A DNA stretch of 64,000 nucleotides, taken from Clostridium sp. KNHs214 (GTDB lineage: Bacteria > Bacillota > Clostridia > Clostridiales > Clostridiaceae). Location of the stretch: contig NZ_JQMW01000011.1 of assembly GCF_000744935.1 (NCBI RefSeq), forward strand, positions 124,001 to 188,000, read 5' to 3'. The position numbers and the translations under genes are program-made. Position 1 is the stretch's first letter. The number at the start of each line of letters is the position of its first letter. Of this stretch, positions 17,540 to 25,769 are shown piece after piece. The notes under the pieces were generated by a model. The model saw only the letters and a list, made by a program, of their open reading frames with translations. It did not search any database and was not told the origin of the DNA.

Positions 17540-19276
17540 ATGGATAAAAATAAGAAGAAACTAATATTTTTACCACTTATACTAGGAATTTTATCATTAA
17601 CATGTTTGATATATTTTAAACTTCCCTTTAATAACGCCTCTGAAAAAACCTATCTAGAATTTATGAAAGATGTTTCGCAAAATAAAGTAGAGAGTGTTTA
17701 TGACACTACATCACCAATTATAAGTGTAAAACTAAGGGATGGTAAAATATATAAAACAGATAACCCTAGAAAGGAAGATTTTAAAGAAAAACTTCTAAAA
17801 TCAGGCATAAAGGTAAAAGAAGAATCTTTAATAGACTTAAAATTTTTAATACCTTCACTAGGAATTTTATTTTCTGCTGGAGTTATTGGACTGACTCTTT
17901 TAAACTCTAATAGAACTGGTAAAAAAGGACTATTTTCTGTTTCTTCCATAGATACAGAAGCTATAAAAGAAATATCTTGTGATTTTAATAGTGTAGCTGG
18001 AAATGAAGAAGCTAAAGAAAGTTTAAAGGACATTGTAGACTTTTTAAAGTCCCCAGAGAAATATAAAAAATACGGTGCAAGAATACCAAAAGGAATAATA
18101 CTTTACGGGGATCCTGGTACTGGTAAAACTCTTTTGGCAAAAGCTATAGCCGGTGAAGCAGAGGTTCCATTCTTCCCTGTGTCTGGTTCAGATTTTGTAC
18201 AAGTATATGTAGGAGTAGGGGCTGGAAGAATAAGAAGTTTATTTAAAAAAGCCAAAGCCCACAGAAAAGCTGTAATATTTATAGACGAAATAGATGCCAT
18301 TGGTAAAAAAAGAAGTGATTCTAATTCCGGTGGTGCCGAAGAAAGAGATCAAACTTTAAATGCCCTGCTTACTCAAATGTCAGGTTTCCAAGAAGAAGAG
18401 GGTATTGTTGTAATAGCTGCTACAAACAGATTAGACATACTTGATGAAGCTTTATTAAGACCTGGTAGATTTGATAGACATATAGAAGTATCTCTTCCCG
18501 ATGTTTCTGCTAGAGAAAAGATATTAAATCTTCACCTTAAAAATAAACCTTGCAAAAATATAAAGATAAGGGAATGGGCTAAAAAAACAGCGTACTTCTC
18601 TGGAGCAAAACTAGAAAGTTTAGTAAATGAAGCTGCCATACTTGCTTGCAAAGATAATAGTACAAATATTGAAGACATTCATATGGACAAGGCATACTCC
18701 ATTGTTTTAGCTGGATATGAAAAAATAAATAGAGATTTTATAAAAGAAAAAGATAGAACCATCACTGCTTATCATGAAATAGGACATGCCCTTACTTCAA
18801 TGCACGTTCTTCCAGAAGAAAAAGTTTCAAAAGTCACTATAATACCAAGTACCAAAGGCGCGGGCGGTTATACTTTAAGTATTCCAGAGGATAACATGTA
18901 TCAAAGTAAAGATTATTTATATAAAAGAATCATGGTAGCTCTAGGTGGACGAGCTGCTGAAGAAATAACCTTTGGAAAGGATCACATAACCACTGGTGCA
19001 TACAATGACCTGCAAAAGTGTACAGAAATAGCCTTCAATATGGTTACCCGATACGGAATGGGAGAAAATTTAGGCTTGCTTTCCATTAGTAATCTTTCAT
19101 CTAATGGGGAAAATACCAGTGAAATTCTTAAGGAATGTAGAGATTTAGTGGACTTTCTTTACACAAAAACAAAGGAGTTACTTGTGCAAAACAAACAACA
19201 GCTTTGCGATATTTCAGAACTTCTAATGGAAAAAGAAACCCTTTATTATGAAGACCTTAGTGGGCTAGTGGGCTAG
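17540..19276 (+). CDS. ftsH: FtsH family membrane AAA+ zinc metalloprotease
   Basis: The product has about 578 residues. It has an N-terminal membrane helix (about 8-28), a short extracytoplasmic domain, a second helix (about 107-128), an AAA+ module with Walker A GDPGTGKT, pore motif FVQVYVGVGA, Walker B FIDEIDAIG and arginine finger RPGRFDRH, then a protease domain with zinc motif HEIGH and a third-ligand Asp in YNDLQK. It degrades membrane and regulatory proteins. It is shorter than housekeeping FtsH, so it may be a paralogue. I chose the ATG at 17540, since GAAAGGATGAG precedes it. The last three residues and the stop codon come from the repeat cassette beginning at 19265. Confidence 0.92.
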   Translation: MDKNKKKLIFLPLILGILSLTCLIYFKLPFNNASEKTYLEFMKDVSQNKVESVYDTTSPIISVKLRDGKIYKTDNPRKEDFKEKLLKSGIKVKEESLIDLKFLIPSLGILFSAGVIGLTLLNSNRTGKKGLFSVSSIDTEAIKEISCDFNSVAGNEEAKESLKDIVDFLKSPEKYKKYGARIPKGIILYGDPGTGKTLLAKAIAGEAEVPFFPVSGSDFVQVYVGVGAGRIRSLFKKAKAHRKAVIFIDEIDAIGKKRSDSNSGGAEERDQTLNALLTQMSGFQEEEGIVVIAATNRLDILDEALLRPGRFDRHIEVSLPDVSAREKILNLHLKNKPCKNIKIREWAKKTAYFSGAKLESLVNEAAILACKDNSTNIEDIHMDKAYSIVLAGYEKINRDFIKEKDRTITAYHEIGHALTSMHVLPEEKVSKVTIIPSTKGAGGYTLSIPEDNMYQSKDYLYKRIMVALGGRAAEEITFGKDHITTGAYNDLQKCTEIAFNMVTRYGMGENLGLLSISNLSSNGENTSEILKECRDLVDFLYTKTKELLVQNKQQLCDISELLMEKETLYYEDLSGLVG

Positions 19277-19441
19277 AAAAGCTTCGCTTTTCTATCCCCT
19301 TTTTTAATTAAAAAATTTTTCGCACAGCGAAAAATTCACCTTAACTAGACCCCTAGCACTCTGGCACACTAGTACACTAATCTCTGGATCCCTAGCACTC
19401 TGGCACTCTAGCACACTAATCCCTAGACCCCTAGCACACTA
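19265..19441 (+). repeat. Double-hairpin terminator cassette with CTAGCAC repeats, copy 2
   Basis: It is the same cassette as 8554-8700: GGGCTAGAAAAGC-TTC-GCTTTTCTATCCC with a T-run, then AATTTTTCGC-ACA-GCGAAAAATT, then more CCCTAGCAC-type units than the first copy. It includes the ftsH stop codon. Both loops are the reverse complement of those in copy 1. Confidence 0.8.
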
Positions 19442-19465
19442 AATACGACGTACTGAAAATACAAC

Positions 19466-20047
19466 TTAAAGTGTATCTTCTCTTTTAAATAATAACATAC
19501 TCACTAGTACTCCTCCTATAAGACCACCTAGGTGCCCAAAATTATCTATGTTAGAAATGGATAATCCTATTATTACGTTCACTAAAATTACAGATATAAT
19601 ATTTCTCTTAAATTCCTCACCTATAACTTTTCTCATCTTTATTGACAAAACTAAAGCAGCGCCTAAAAGCCCAAAAATAGCTCCAGAAGCTCCTATAGAG
19701 ACTCCATTTGAAAATTTATAACTAAAAAAGGACGATGTAATTCCAGATACAAAATATATTAAAGCAAACTTTAACTTTCCATAGGTACTTTCTATTAAAG
19801 GTCCTATGGCATAAAGTGCATACATATTTAACGCTATATGCATAAGTCCACCATGTAAAAATGTACATGTTATTAGTCTATAATACTGTCCCGCATCTAT
19901 CAATAAATTAAGTTTTGCCCCTAGATAAACTAGCACTCTTATATCTATGTCAAATATATTTTCTGAAAGAAATGCGCTTATTAAATACATAATTATATTT
20001 ACAGCTATTAAAAAATATGTAATAAACCATTGTTTATTTTTTCTCAT
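19466..20047 (-). CDS. Rhomboid family intramembrane serine protease
   Basis: The 193-residue protein has about six membrane helices. The catalytic serine is in GASGAIFG, the catalytic histidine in NFGHLGG, and the HGGLMHIALNMYALYAIG segment gives the family's conserved His and Asn. Rhomboids cut single-span membrane proteins inside the bilayer; the substrate here is unknown. AGGAGG precedes the ATG. The gene starts 21 bp after the upstream HD-GYP gene, so the two form a leftward operon. Confidence 0.9.
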   Translation of the reverse strand: MRKNKQWFITYFLIAVNIIMYLISAFLSENIFDIDIRVLVYLGAKLNLLIDAGQYYRLITCTFLHGGLMHIALNMYALYAIGPLIESTYGKLKFALIYFVSGITSSFFSYKFSNGVSIGASGAIFGLLGAALVLSIKMRKVIGEEFKRNIISVILVNVIIGLSISNIDNFGHLGGLIGGVLVSMLLFKREDTL

Positions 20048-20068
20048 ATTTCCTCCTAATAATTTATT

Positions 20069-21118
20069 TTAGCTTAAGCCTCTTATAGTGACATTAGTAA
20101 TTTCTAATAAATTTAATTCTTTATATGAAGATTGGTTGTAGTCATCAAATATTCTTATAATAGGTCTATCTGGATAACCTGAATTTTGTCCAGAAACATA
20201 TCCTGATAAACCATTAGATAAATCTACCTTTACTCCTAAAGGATAAACAGAAAAGGTATTTCTAAACTTTACAATCATGTTTTCATCAAAAGCATTACCA
20301 CTGCCTGCTAATACTAATTCGTAAGCTTCACTAGGGGAAAATCTTTTTCTATAACATCTATCGCTACTAACTGCATCATACACATCGCAAATAGCAACAA
20401 TTCTTCCATATTTAGAAATATTATTTCCACTTAATCCATAGGGATATCCCCTTCCATCTACTCTTTCATGATGTTGTAATACCGTATTCAACACAATATC
20501 TGACATGTAAAACTTTTTTTCTAATATATCTTTTCCATATATGGGATGTTTTCTTATTTCATTGAACTCTTCTTGTGTAAGCCTTCCCGTTTTATTTATA
20601 ATTTTATTAGAAATTTTAGTCTTACCCACATCATGAAGCACCGCTCCAGTAGCCAGCTCCTTTATTTTGTCTTTTTCAATATTTAAGGAGGCCGCTAAAA
20701 AAGTTGCCATTATACTAGTGTCTAAGCAATGTATATATGTATAGTTATCATAAGTTTTTATATCATTAAGACTTTTATCCACATCCTTATTCTCTAGTAT
20801 ATACTCCACTAGGCTCTGAACCTTTTCTACACTCTCTCTTACTTCCTTTTCTCCATTTAAACTTACATTTTTAACAACTCTAGACAAGCTTTTAATGGCG
20901 TATTGCTTTAATTCTGTAAGTTCTTCATCTTCTACTTTTATATCCTCAAGTCTTTCATCTTTAATATATATGTAGTACACACCTAAATTCTTTAGTTTTT
21001 CTAAATATCTATCCGTAATAGTTATGCCCGCCTTTAATAATATCTGTCCATCATCCCCTAGTATACTTTTCCCTAATATCTCCATTTCCTTTACATTATC
21101 TATACACTCTAACCTCAT
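20069..21118 (-). CDS. HD-GYP domain protein, putative c-di-GMP phosphodiesterase
   Basis: The 349-residue protein has an N-terminal alpha/beta segment (about 1-75, with a possible DUF3391-like role) and an HD-GYP domain from about 130 to 290. The metal ligands are visible in VLHDVGKTKI, RKHPIYG, LQHHERVDGRGYP (the H-H-x-x-D-G-x-G-Y-P signature) and ICDVYDAVSSDRCYR. HD-GYP proteins open cyclic di-GMP and so affect motility and biofilm. The signature is intact, so activity is likely. GAGGGGTG precedes the ATG. It is first in an operon with the rhomboid protease. Confidence 0.88.
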   Translation of the reverse strand: MRLECIDNVKEMEILGKSILGDDGQILLKAGITITDRYLEKLKNLGVYYIYIKDERLEDIKVEDEELTELKQYAIKSLSRVVKNVSLNGEKEVRESVEKVQSLVEYILENKDVDKSLNDIKTYDNYTYIHCLDTSIMATFLAASLNIEKDKIKELATGAVLHDVGKTKISNKIINKTGRLTQEEFNEIRKHPIYGKDILEKKFYMSDIVLNTVLQHHERVDGRGYPYGLSGNNISKYGRIVAICDVYDAVSSDRCYRKRFSPSEAYELVLAGSGNAFDENMIVKFRNTFSVYPLGVKVDLSNGLSGYVSGQNSGYPDRPIIRIFDDYNQSSYKELNLLEITNVTIRGLS

Positions 21119-21296
21119 GTTGCACCCCTCGTTAGTAAAAATTTTACTTGCGCAGTCATACTAGTGTTAGTTCACTATGAAAATTTGTGATTTTCTACAT
21201 AAAACACACCATATCATATGACTTAATCAAATTATTTTTAGATTCATCAGTAATTTTCTTAAAAAGAATATCTTATTCTGGTGAAACTTAAAAGAG

Positions 21297-21372
21297 CTTA
21301 TCCAGTATGGTGCCAGCTGTAACACTCCATTGGGCAAAAACAAAGGTTACAGCTGGCACCACATAAGATAAA
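21297..21372 (+). repeat. Family A-related 15-bp perfect hairpin
   Basis: GGTGCCAGCTGTAAC (21309-21323) is the exact complement of GTTACAGCTGGCACC (21346-21360). The preceding TTATCC and the internal GTAACACTCC match repeat family A. It lies 3' of the leftward pepF gene. Confidence 0.6.
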
Positions 21373-21424
21373 TAAATTTATTTCTTTATTTATTATCGTA
21401 TACAAAGATAATGTTTTAAGTGCT

Positions 21425-23218
21425 TTATTTGTCTAGCATATCCAAAAGTTCATCAAATCTCCTAATAGTATCCTCTAAAGGTTTTGCAGTAGCCATATCT
21501 ACTCCAGCTCTCTTTAAAATATTTATAGGATAATCAGACCCTCCACTTTTTAAGAAACCTTTGTATTTTTCCACTGCTTCTTCTCCTTCATTTAAAATAG
21601 CAGTGCTAAAGGAGTTAGCTGCGGCATAACCAGTAGCATATTGATATACATAAAAATCCGAATAAAAATGAGGTATTCTAGCCCATTCCATCTCTATCCC
21701 CTCATCTATTATCATATCTTTTCCAAAATATTTTGCATTTAAATCCTTCCATATCTTGCATAATTCTTCACTAGTAAGAGGCTTGCCAGTTTCTAAAATT
21801 TCATGAGTTATTTTTTCAAATTCTGCAAACATTATTTGTCTAAACACTGTAGTTCTAATTCCTTCTAACTGTTGGTTTATAAGATAAAGTCTTCTCTTTT
21901 CATCTTTCTCCTTATCTATAAGATCCTTTATTAATAGACATTCATTGGTTATAGAAGCTACTTCTGCACAAAATAGTACATAATCTGAGTATATAAAAGG
22001 TTGATTTTTTCTTGAATAATAAGAATGAATTGAGTGTCCCATTTCATGAGCTAATGTGGATACATCATCTAAACCATAGTTATAGTTTAAAAGCACATAA
22101 GGCATAGTATCATAGCATCCCCAAGAATAAGCTCCACTTCTCTTACCCTTGTTTTGGAATACATCTATCCAACCATTGTCCACTCCACTTTGGAATATGT
22201 CTAAATATTCTTTCCCTAAAGGTTTTAAACCCTCCTTAACTATTTCCACACCCTCCTCAAATTCTATATTAGCCTTTGGAGTATCTATTACTGGCACGTA
22301 CAAATCATACATATGCATTTCTTCTACTCCTAAAAGTTTCTTTTTAATTCTAACATATCTATGAAGAGAATCTAAATGCTTATTTATGGTTTCTACTGCA
22401 TTATTATAAACCTCTAAAGGTATGTTATTAGGCTTTAAAGAACTCTCTAAAGAACTTTCAAAATTTCTAGTTTTAGAAGTGACTATAAAGTTCTTAATAG
22501 AAGATGTTAAAGCTGTAGCAAAAGTATTTCTGAATTTATAATAATTTTCATATAACTTTTCAAAAGCTTCTTTTCTAACCTGTCTATTTTTACTTCTTAA
22601 GAAATTAACATAGTTTCCTTCACTGAGCTCCACATCGTTTCCTTCTTCATCTTTTATATAAGGGAAACTCATGTCTGCATTAGCTAACATTCCTCTTATA
22701 TTTCCTGGTGCATTTAGACAATCTGAAAGAGAAGCCAAAATCTCCTCAGTCTTCTTATCCAAAGTATGTGGTTTCATTTTCAATATGTCTTCCAAATAGA
22801 ATTTATACATGTTGAGTTCTGTCACTTCTTTCATGGATTTTGAAATACATTCTTCTTCTAAGGACAATATTTCAGGCTGAAAAAAAGCTCCAAAGCTCAT
22901 AACCTCTGCAAGATACGCATCTATTCTATTTTTAATTCCCTGAAAAGTATTATTTGCTGTGTCTTCATCGCTTCTCAAATGAGCATAAACATATAACTTT
23001 TCTAGAAGTCTTGACACTTCTTCTTGAAGTTTTAAGAAATTTAGAAGTTCCTTTCCCTCTGATAACTTACCACTATAATTTGAAAGCTTTGGTGCCTTTT
23101 CCTTCAGCACATTAAAATCCTTTTCCCAAGCTTCTAAGTCCCCATAAACCTTTTTAATATTCCACTTGTATTTTTCTGAAATTTCTTCTCTGTTTTTTAA
23201 CTTTTTAACATTTGCCAT
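21425..23218 (-). CDS. pepF: Oligoendopeptidase F
   Basis: PepF is a cytoplasmic M3 zinc peptidase that cuts short peptides. The 597-residue length is normal. It has the long helical N-terminal domain and the zinc site HEMGHSIHSYYS with a downstream Glu in FCAEVASITNE. The ATG at 23218 is the first usable start in frame, but it has only a poor adjacent binding site. A strong GAAGGGGGTG lies 37-46 nt upstream, separated from the start by a hairpin (23222-23250); see the separate entry. The gene is monocistronic. Confidence 0.93.
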   Translation of the reverse strand: MANVKKLKNREEISEKYKWNIKKVYGDLEAWEKDFNVLKEKAPKLSNYSGKLSEGKELLNFLKLQEEVSRLLEKLYVYAHLRSDEDTANNTFQGIKNRIDAYLAEVMSFGAFFQPEILSLEEECISKSMKEVTELNMYKFYLEDILKMKPHTLDKKTEEILASLSDCLNAPGNIRGMLANADMSFPYIKDEEGNDVELSEGNYVNFLRSKNRQVRKEAFEKLYENYYKFRNTFATALTSSIKNFIVTSKTRNFESSLESSLKPNNIPLEVYNNAVETINKHLDSLHRYVRIKKKLLGVEEMHMYDLYVPVIDTPKANIEFEEGVEIVKEGLKPLGKEYLDIFQSGVDNGWIDVFQNKGKRSGAYSWGCYDTMPYVLLNYNYGLDDVSTLAHEMGHSIHSYYSRKNQPFIYSDYVLFCAEVASITNECLLIKDLIDKEKDEKRRLYLINQQLEGIRTTVFRQIMFAEFEKITHEILETGKPLTSEELCKIWKDLNAKYFGKDMIIDEGIEMEWARIPHFYSDFYVYQYATGYAAANSFSTAILNEGEEAVEKYKGFLKSGGSDYPINILKRAGVDMATAKPLEDTIRRFDELLDMLDK

Positions 23219-23265
23219 TACCTGCTGCCATAGCCCAAAACTATCAGCAGCTTCACCCCCTTCTC
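23219..23265 (-). promoter_or_regulatory. Shine-Dalgarno plus bridging hairpin in the pepF leader
   Basis: On the minus strand, AGAAGGGGGTG (23255-23265) is followed by CTGCTGATAG, a seven-base loop, and CTAT-GG-CAGCAG (23222-23250), then three bases and the ATG. If the stem forms, the site and the start are about seven unpaired bases apart, which is normal spacing. Without it they are too far apart. Confidence 0.55.
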
Positions 23266-23607
23266 TTTAAAAAATACCTAAAAAACAATTATAAAAAAGC
23301 ACAATTTAGTAATATTATAACACAATTCCTAAGTTTTACTCCTATAAATCATTAAAAAATTCTTTTAAATTATTTGCATTTTTAATGATAATTTTTGCAT
23401 ACTATACATTTTATGGTATTATAAATATAAATAAGAAAACTTATTATCAATCACCCGAATATCTTATTTCTAAACTTTATTTATTTACTTTATTTGATAC
23501 TAATATATGAATAACGCTAATATAAATTTAAAATTAAATGTTAAAAATCAAGTACCACAACTATGAATTAGGCATTTAAAACGGTAGATTAAAATCGAGG
23601 TGTTATT
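23266..23607. other. AT-rich gap with divergent promoters
   Basis: No coding frame or repeat copy is visible. It separates the leftward pepF from the rightward small gene at 23608, so both promoters should lie here. Confidence 0.4.
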
Positions 23608-23919
23608 ATGAAAAAATTTTTAATTTTTATATGTATTATATTTTTTACAATATTTATATTTCTAAATATTTACTCCATAAAAAAAACTAAAAACATAGGT
23701 GGAGCTGTTGAAAAATACAGTACTACTGGTATATTTAATAAATATAAATTGTACCGATTGGACAACTGGGAAGTGGAGTTTTCCGATGGCAATATGTGCA
23801 TAGTCTCCGTGAAAGGTCTTAAGAAAAAATCTCCTCATGATTTAATTAGCTATAAAATGCTTTTAGAAAAAAATAAAAAAGGACTATGGAAACTTAAAAA
23901 ATTCTACCAAAATCCATAG
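23608..23919 (+). CDS. Small membrane-anchored or secreted protein of unknown function
   Basis: The 103-residue product has an N-terminal hydrophobic segment (about 4-22, FLIFICIIFFTIFIFLNIYS) that is either a signal peptide or an anchor, then a small basic domain with LDNWEVEFSDGNMCIVSVKG. I do not recognise the family. CGAGGTG precedes the ATG with good spacing, which supports expression. It converges on the fur-like gene, and a shared terminator overlaps its last codons. Confidence 0.5.
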   Translation: MKKFLIFICIIFFTIFIFLNIYSIKKTKNIGGAVEKYSTTGIFNKYKLYRLDNWEVEFSDGNMCIVSVKGLKKKSPHDLISYKMLLEKNKKGLWKLKKFYQNP

Positions 23920-23930
23920 CCCCTATTCTA
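23881..23930 (+). terminator. Terminator overlapping the 3' end of the small gene
   Basis: GGACTATGG (23881-23889) pairs with CCATAGCCC (23914-23922) and is followed by TATTCTATTTCTTTTTATTTTT. The 3' arm covers the stop codon. Confidence 0.6.
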
Positions 23931-24359
23931 TTTCTTTTTATTTTTACCTATACATTCTTCACATATACCTTTAAACTTAATATCATCTTCCAATTCAACC
24001 ATTGCAAAGCCTGTCTTACCTTTTACCATTTCTTTTATTTGTGGTATAGGACAGTCTATTTCTACCTGCTTATGACAAAGCTCACATTTTAATATATGCT
24101 TATGATTATCTTCTTTAAAAGTATACTCGTACTTTCCTTTACCTATATCAAATTTTTGTACTAAATCTTTTTCATAAAATAGTTCTAGTGTTCTATAAAC
24201 TGTAGATAAATCCACATTTATACCATGCATTTTACAAGTTTCATATATGTAATCTGCACTTAATGATTTTTCTTCCTCAATTAAAAGTTTTAAAATACTG
24301 AATCTTGCTCTTGTGCATTTCATATTATTATTTTTCATAATAGACTTATATTTTTCCAT
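23928..24359 (-). CDS. Fur family metal-dependent regulator
   Basis: The 143-residue protein has a winged helix (about 1-80, with VDLSTVYRTLELF as the recognition region) and a metal/dimer domain with HKHILKCELCHKQVEID and a C-terminal CEEC. The two Cys pairs (CELC and CEEC) are the structural zinc site. Subtype (Fur, Zur, PerR or Mur) cannot be decided from sequence, but its position 12 bp downstream of an MntP-type exporter suggests manganese or a related metal. AAAGGGATG precedes the ATG. Confidence 0.85.
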   Translation of the reverse strand: MEKYKSIMKNNNMKCTRARFSILKLLIEEEKSLSADYIYETCKMHGINVDLSTVYRTLELFYEKDLVQKFDIGKGKYEYTFKEDNHKHILKCELCHKQVEIDCPIPQIKEMVKGKTGFAMVELEDDIKFKGICEECIGKNKKK

Positions 24360-24371
24360 ACAATCATCCCT

Positions 24372-24920
24372 TTAAAAAAATACCATCTTAAGTCCAAACA
24401 TTATAAGTATTACTCCACCTATATAGTCCGCATAAGCACTTACAGTTTTTATCTTTTTTAAATACCTACACATACTGAAAGCTATGCTAGTCATTATAAC
24501 AGTTATAAATCCTATGTAAAGTGAATCACTTAAAATTAACCAATTACTTTTTATGCTATTAAGAACTGTAAAACCAATTACCATGGCATCAATGCTCACA
24601 GACATTCCCAGTATAAAATAAGCCTTTGTACTATCTATAAACTTATTTTCTTCATGTTGAAACCCTTCTTTAAGCATAAGTATTCCCACCAAAACTATTA
24701 TTATACCACCAATAACCTTTGGCATTTCTGCTATATATGAGTTAAATAAAATTCCTGCATAAGCTCCCACAAAAGCAAAAAAGAACTGAAAAAATCCAAA
24801 AGAAACTATATATGGCACACTTTTTCTAAATTTTAAATTGCATATACCAAGACTAATAGCCACCCCAAAAGCATCTAATGAAAGTGCTAAAGCTATTAAA
24901 GTAAGTTCATAAAAAGTCAT
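24372..24920 (-). CDS. MntP family manganese efflux protein
   Basis: The 182-residue product is almost entirely membrane: six helices with the internal duplication typical of MntP (ALSLDAFGVAISLG in the first half and GMSVSIDAMVIGFTV in the second, each with a conserved Asp). MntP exports Mn2+. The related YtaF sporulation protein is an alternative. AAGGGGAG precedes the ATG. It forms a leftward operon with the Fur-family gene. I saw no yybP-ykoY riboswitch in the leader. Confidence 0.8.
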   Translation of the reverse strand: MTFYELTLIALALSLDAFGVAISLGICNLKFRKSVPYIVSFGFFQFFFAFVGAYAGILFNSYIAEMPKVIGGIIIVLVGILMLKEGFQHEENKFIDSTKAYFILGMSVSIDAMVIGFTVLNSIKSNWLILSDSLYIGFITVIMTSIAFSMCRYLKKIKTVSAYADYIGGVILIMFGLKMVFF

Positions 24921-25457
24921 CTGCTATCTCCCCTTATTTTTGTAAATCAAATTCTATCAGTAGTTAGTCCCTAATATTTGTTTGGTACTGTTATCTAACT
25001 ACTACAGGTGATCAAAACCCATTAGTAGTTAATACCTAATCCTCAGTGCCCAGTTAATAATCACTGTTCACTATGTCTAAAATGAAGAATAAAGCTCTTT
25101 TAGAAGCTAACTATAATTGAAATTTGCAGGTAAGTAATGAGTAATAGCTAAGAAGTAAGAGTTAAGGATAAAACTCAAGGAATTTTTTATAATTACTTTG
25201 TAAGTAACAGGTAATAAGTAATAGTTGTGGTGAAAATTCAGCTTTGCTAAATTTTTTAAAGAAACTCTTACCTTTTACCTATTAGTTCTTACCTTTTCAC
25301 TCTTACTTCTTACTTCTTACTTCTTACTTCTTACCTACTCTACAAATTCCTATTTTATATTCTAAATTTTAAATTAAAAGCCCTTATTAATCTAATGTAG
25401 AGCTTGAACTTTACTTGCCAAAGTTGAGTTATTAACTCTTAATTTTTAATTATTCTC
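24921..25457. other. Low-complexity gap with a heptamer repeat
   Basis: It contains purine-rich units such as GTAAGTAATGAGTAATAG (near 25130) and their loose complements, and an uninterrupted CTTACTT array of about five units (25302-25335). The inverted relation could let the region fold on itself. No coding frame is seen. Confidence 0.45.
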
Positions 25458-25769
25458 TTATTATCCCACAAAAATCATTACATTACTTGAATTATGAAAT
25501 TTCTCTGTAATAACTGACATAAGAAGCAAAGGAAGCTTTCTAAATTTAATTTTAGAAATTCTTCTTTTAGACAAATAAAATTATCGTAAGCCTTTAAAGG
25601 ACACCAGGCTAGGAAACCTGAGGCAGGACGCCAAATGTGTGCGCTAGATAATTTTATATGGCTAAAAAATTAGAATTTATTAAATTTATTGTTTCGAGCT
25701 CTTATGCAAGTCATGGAGGAGAAATTTCATAATTCCAACACATTGTACTTTATTGTAGATTAATCATTA
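25458..25769 (+). repeat. MITE-like repeat, family 2, copy 1
   Basis: It is about 310 bp with long terminal inverted repeats: ATTATCCCACAA...GAATTATGAAATTTCTC on the left, and GAGAAATTTCATAATTC...TGTAGATTAATCAT on the right. The middle has a conserved CCAGGCTAGGAAACCTGAGG hairpin. It has no ORF. It abuts the stop codon of the leftward pepD gene and matches 49066-49380 along its whole length. Confidence 0.8.

Noticed and set aside
24372-24960. Manganese (yybP-ykoY) riboswitch before the MntP-type gene
   Set aside because: The short leader lacks the conserved loops of that riboswitch.
25302-25335. CTTACTT tandem array as a CRISPR or phase-variable promoter
   Set aside because: It is a simple heptamer run without spacers and does not lie at the -10/-35 distance of any gene I can support.
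25458-25769. Family 2 repeat as a group I intron or IStron
   Set aside because: It has long terminal inverted repeats and no recognisable intron core or ORF, and lies between genes rather than within one.
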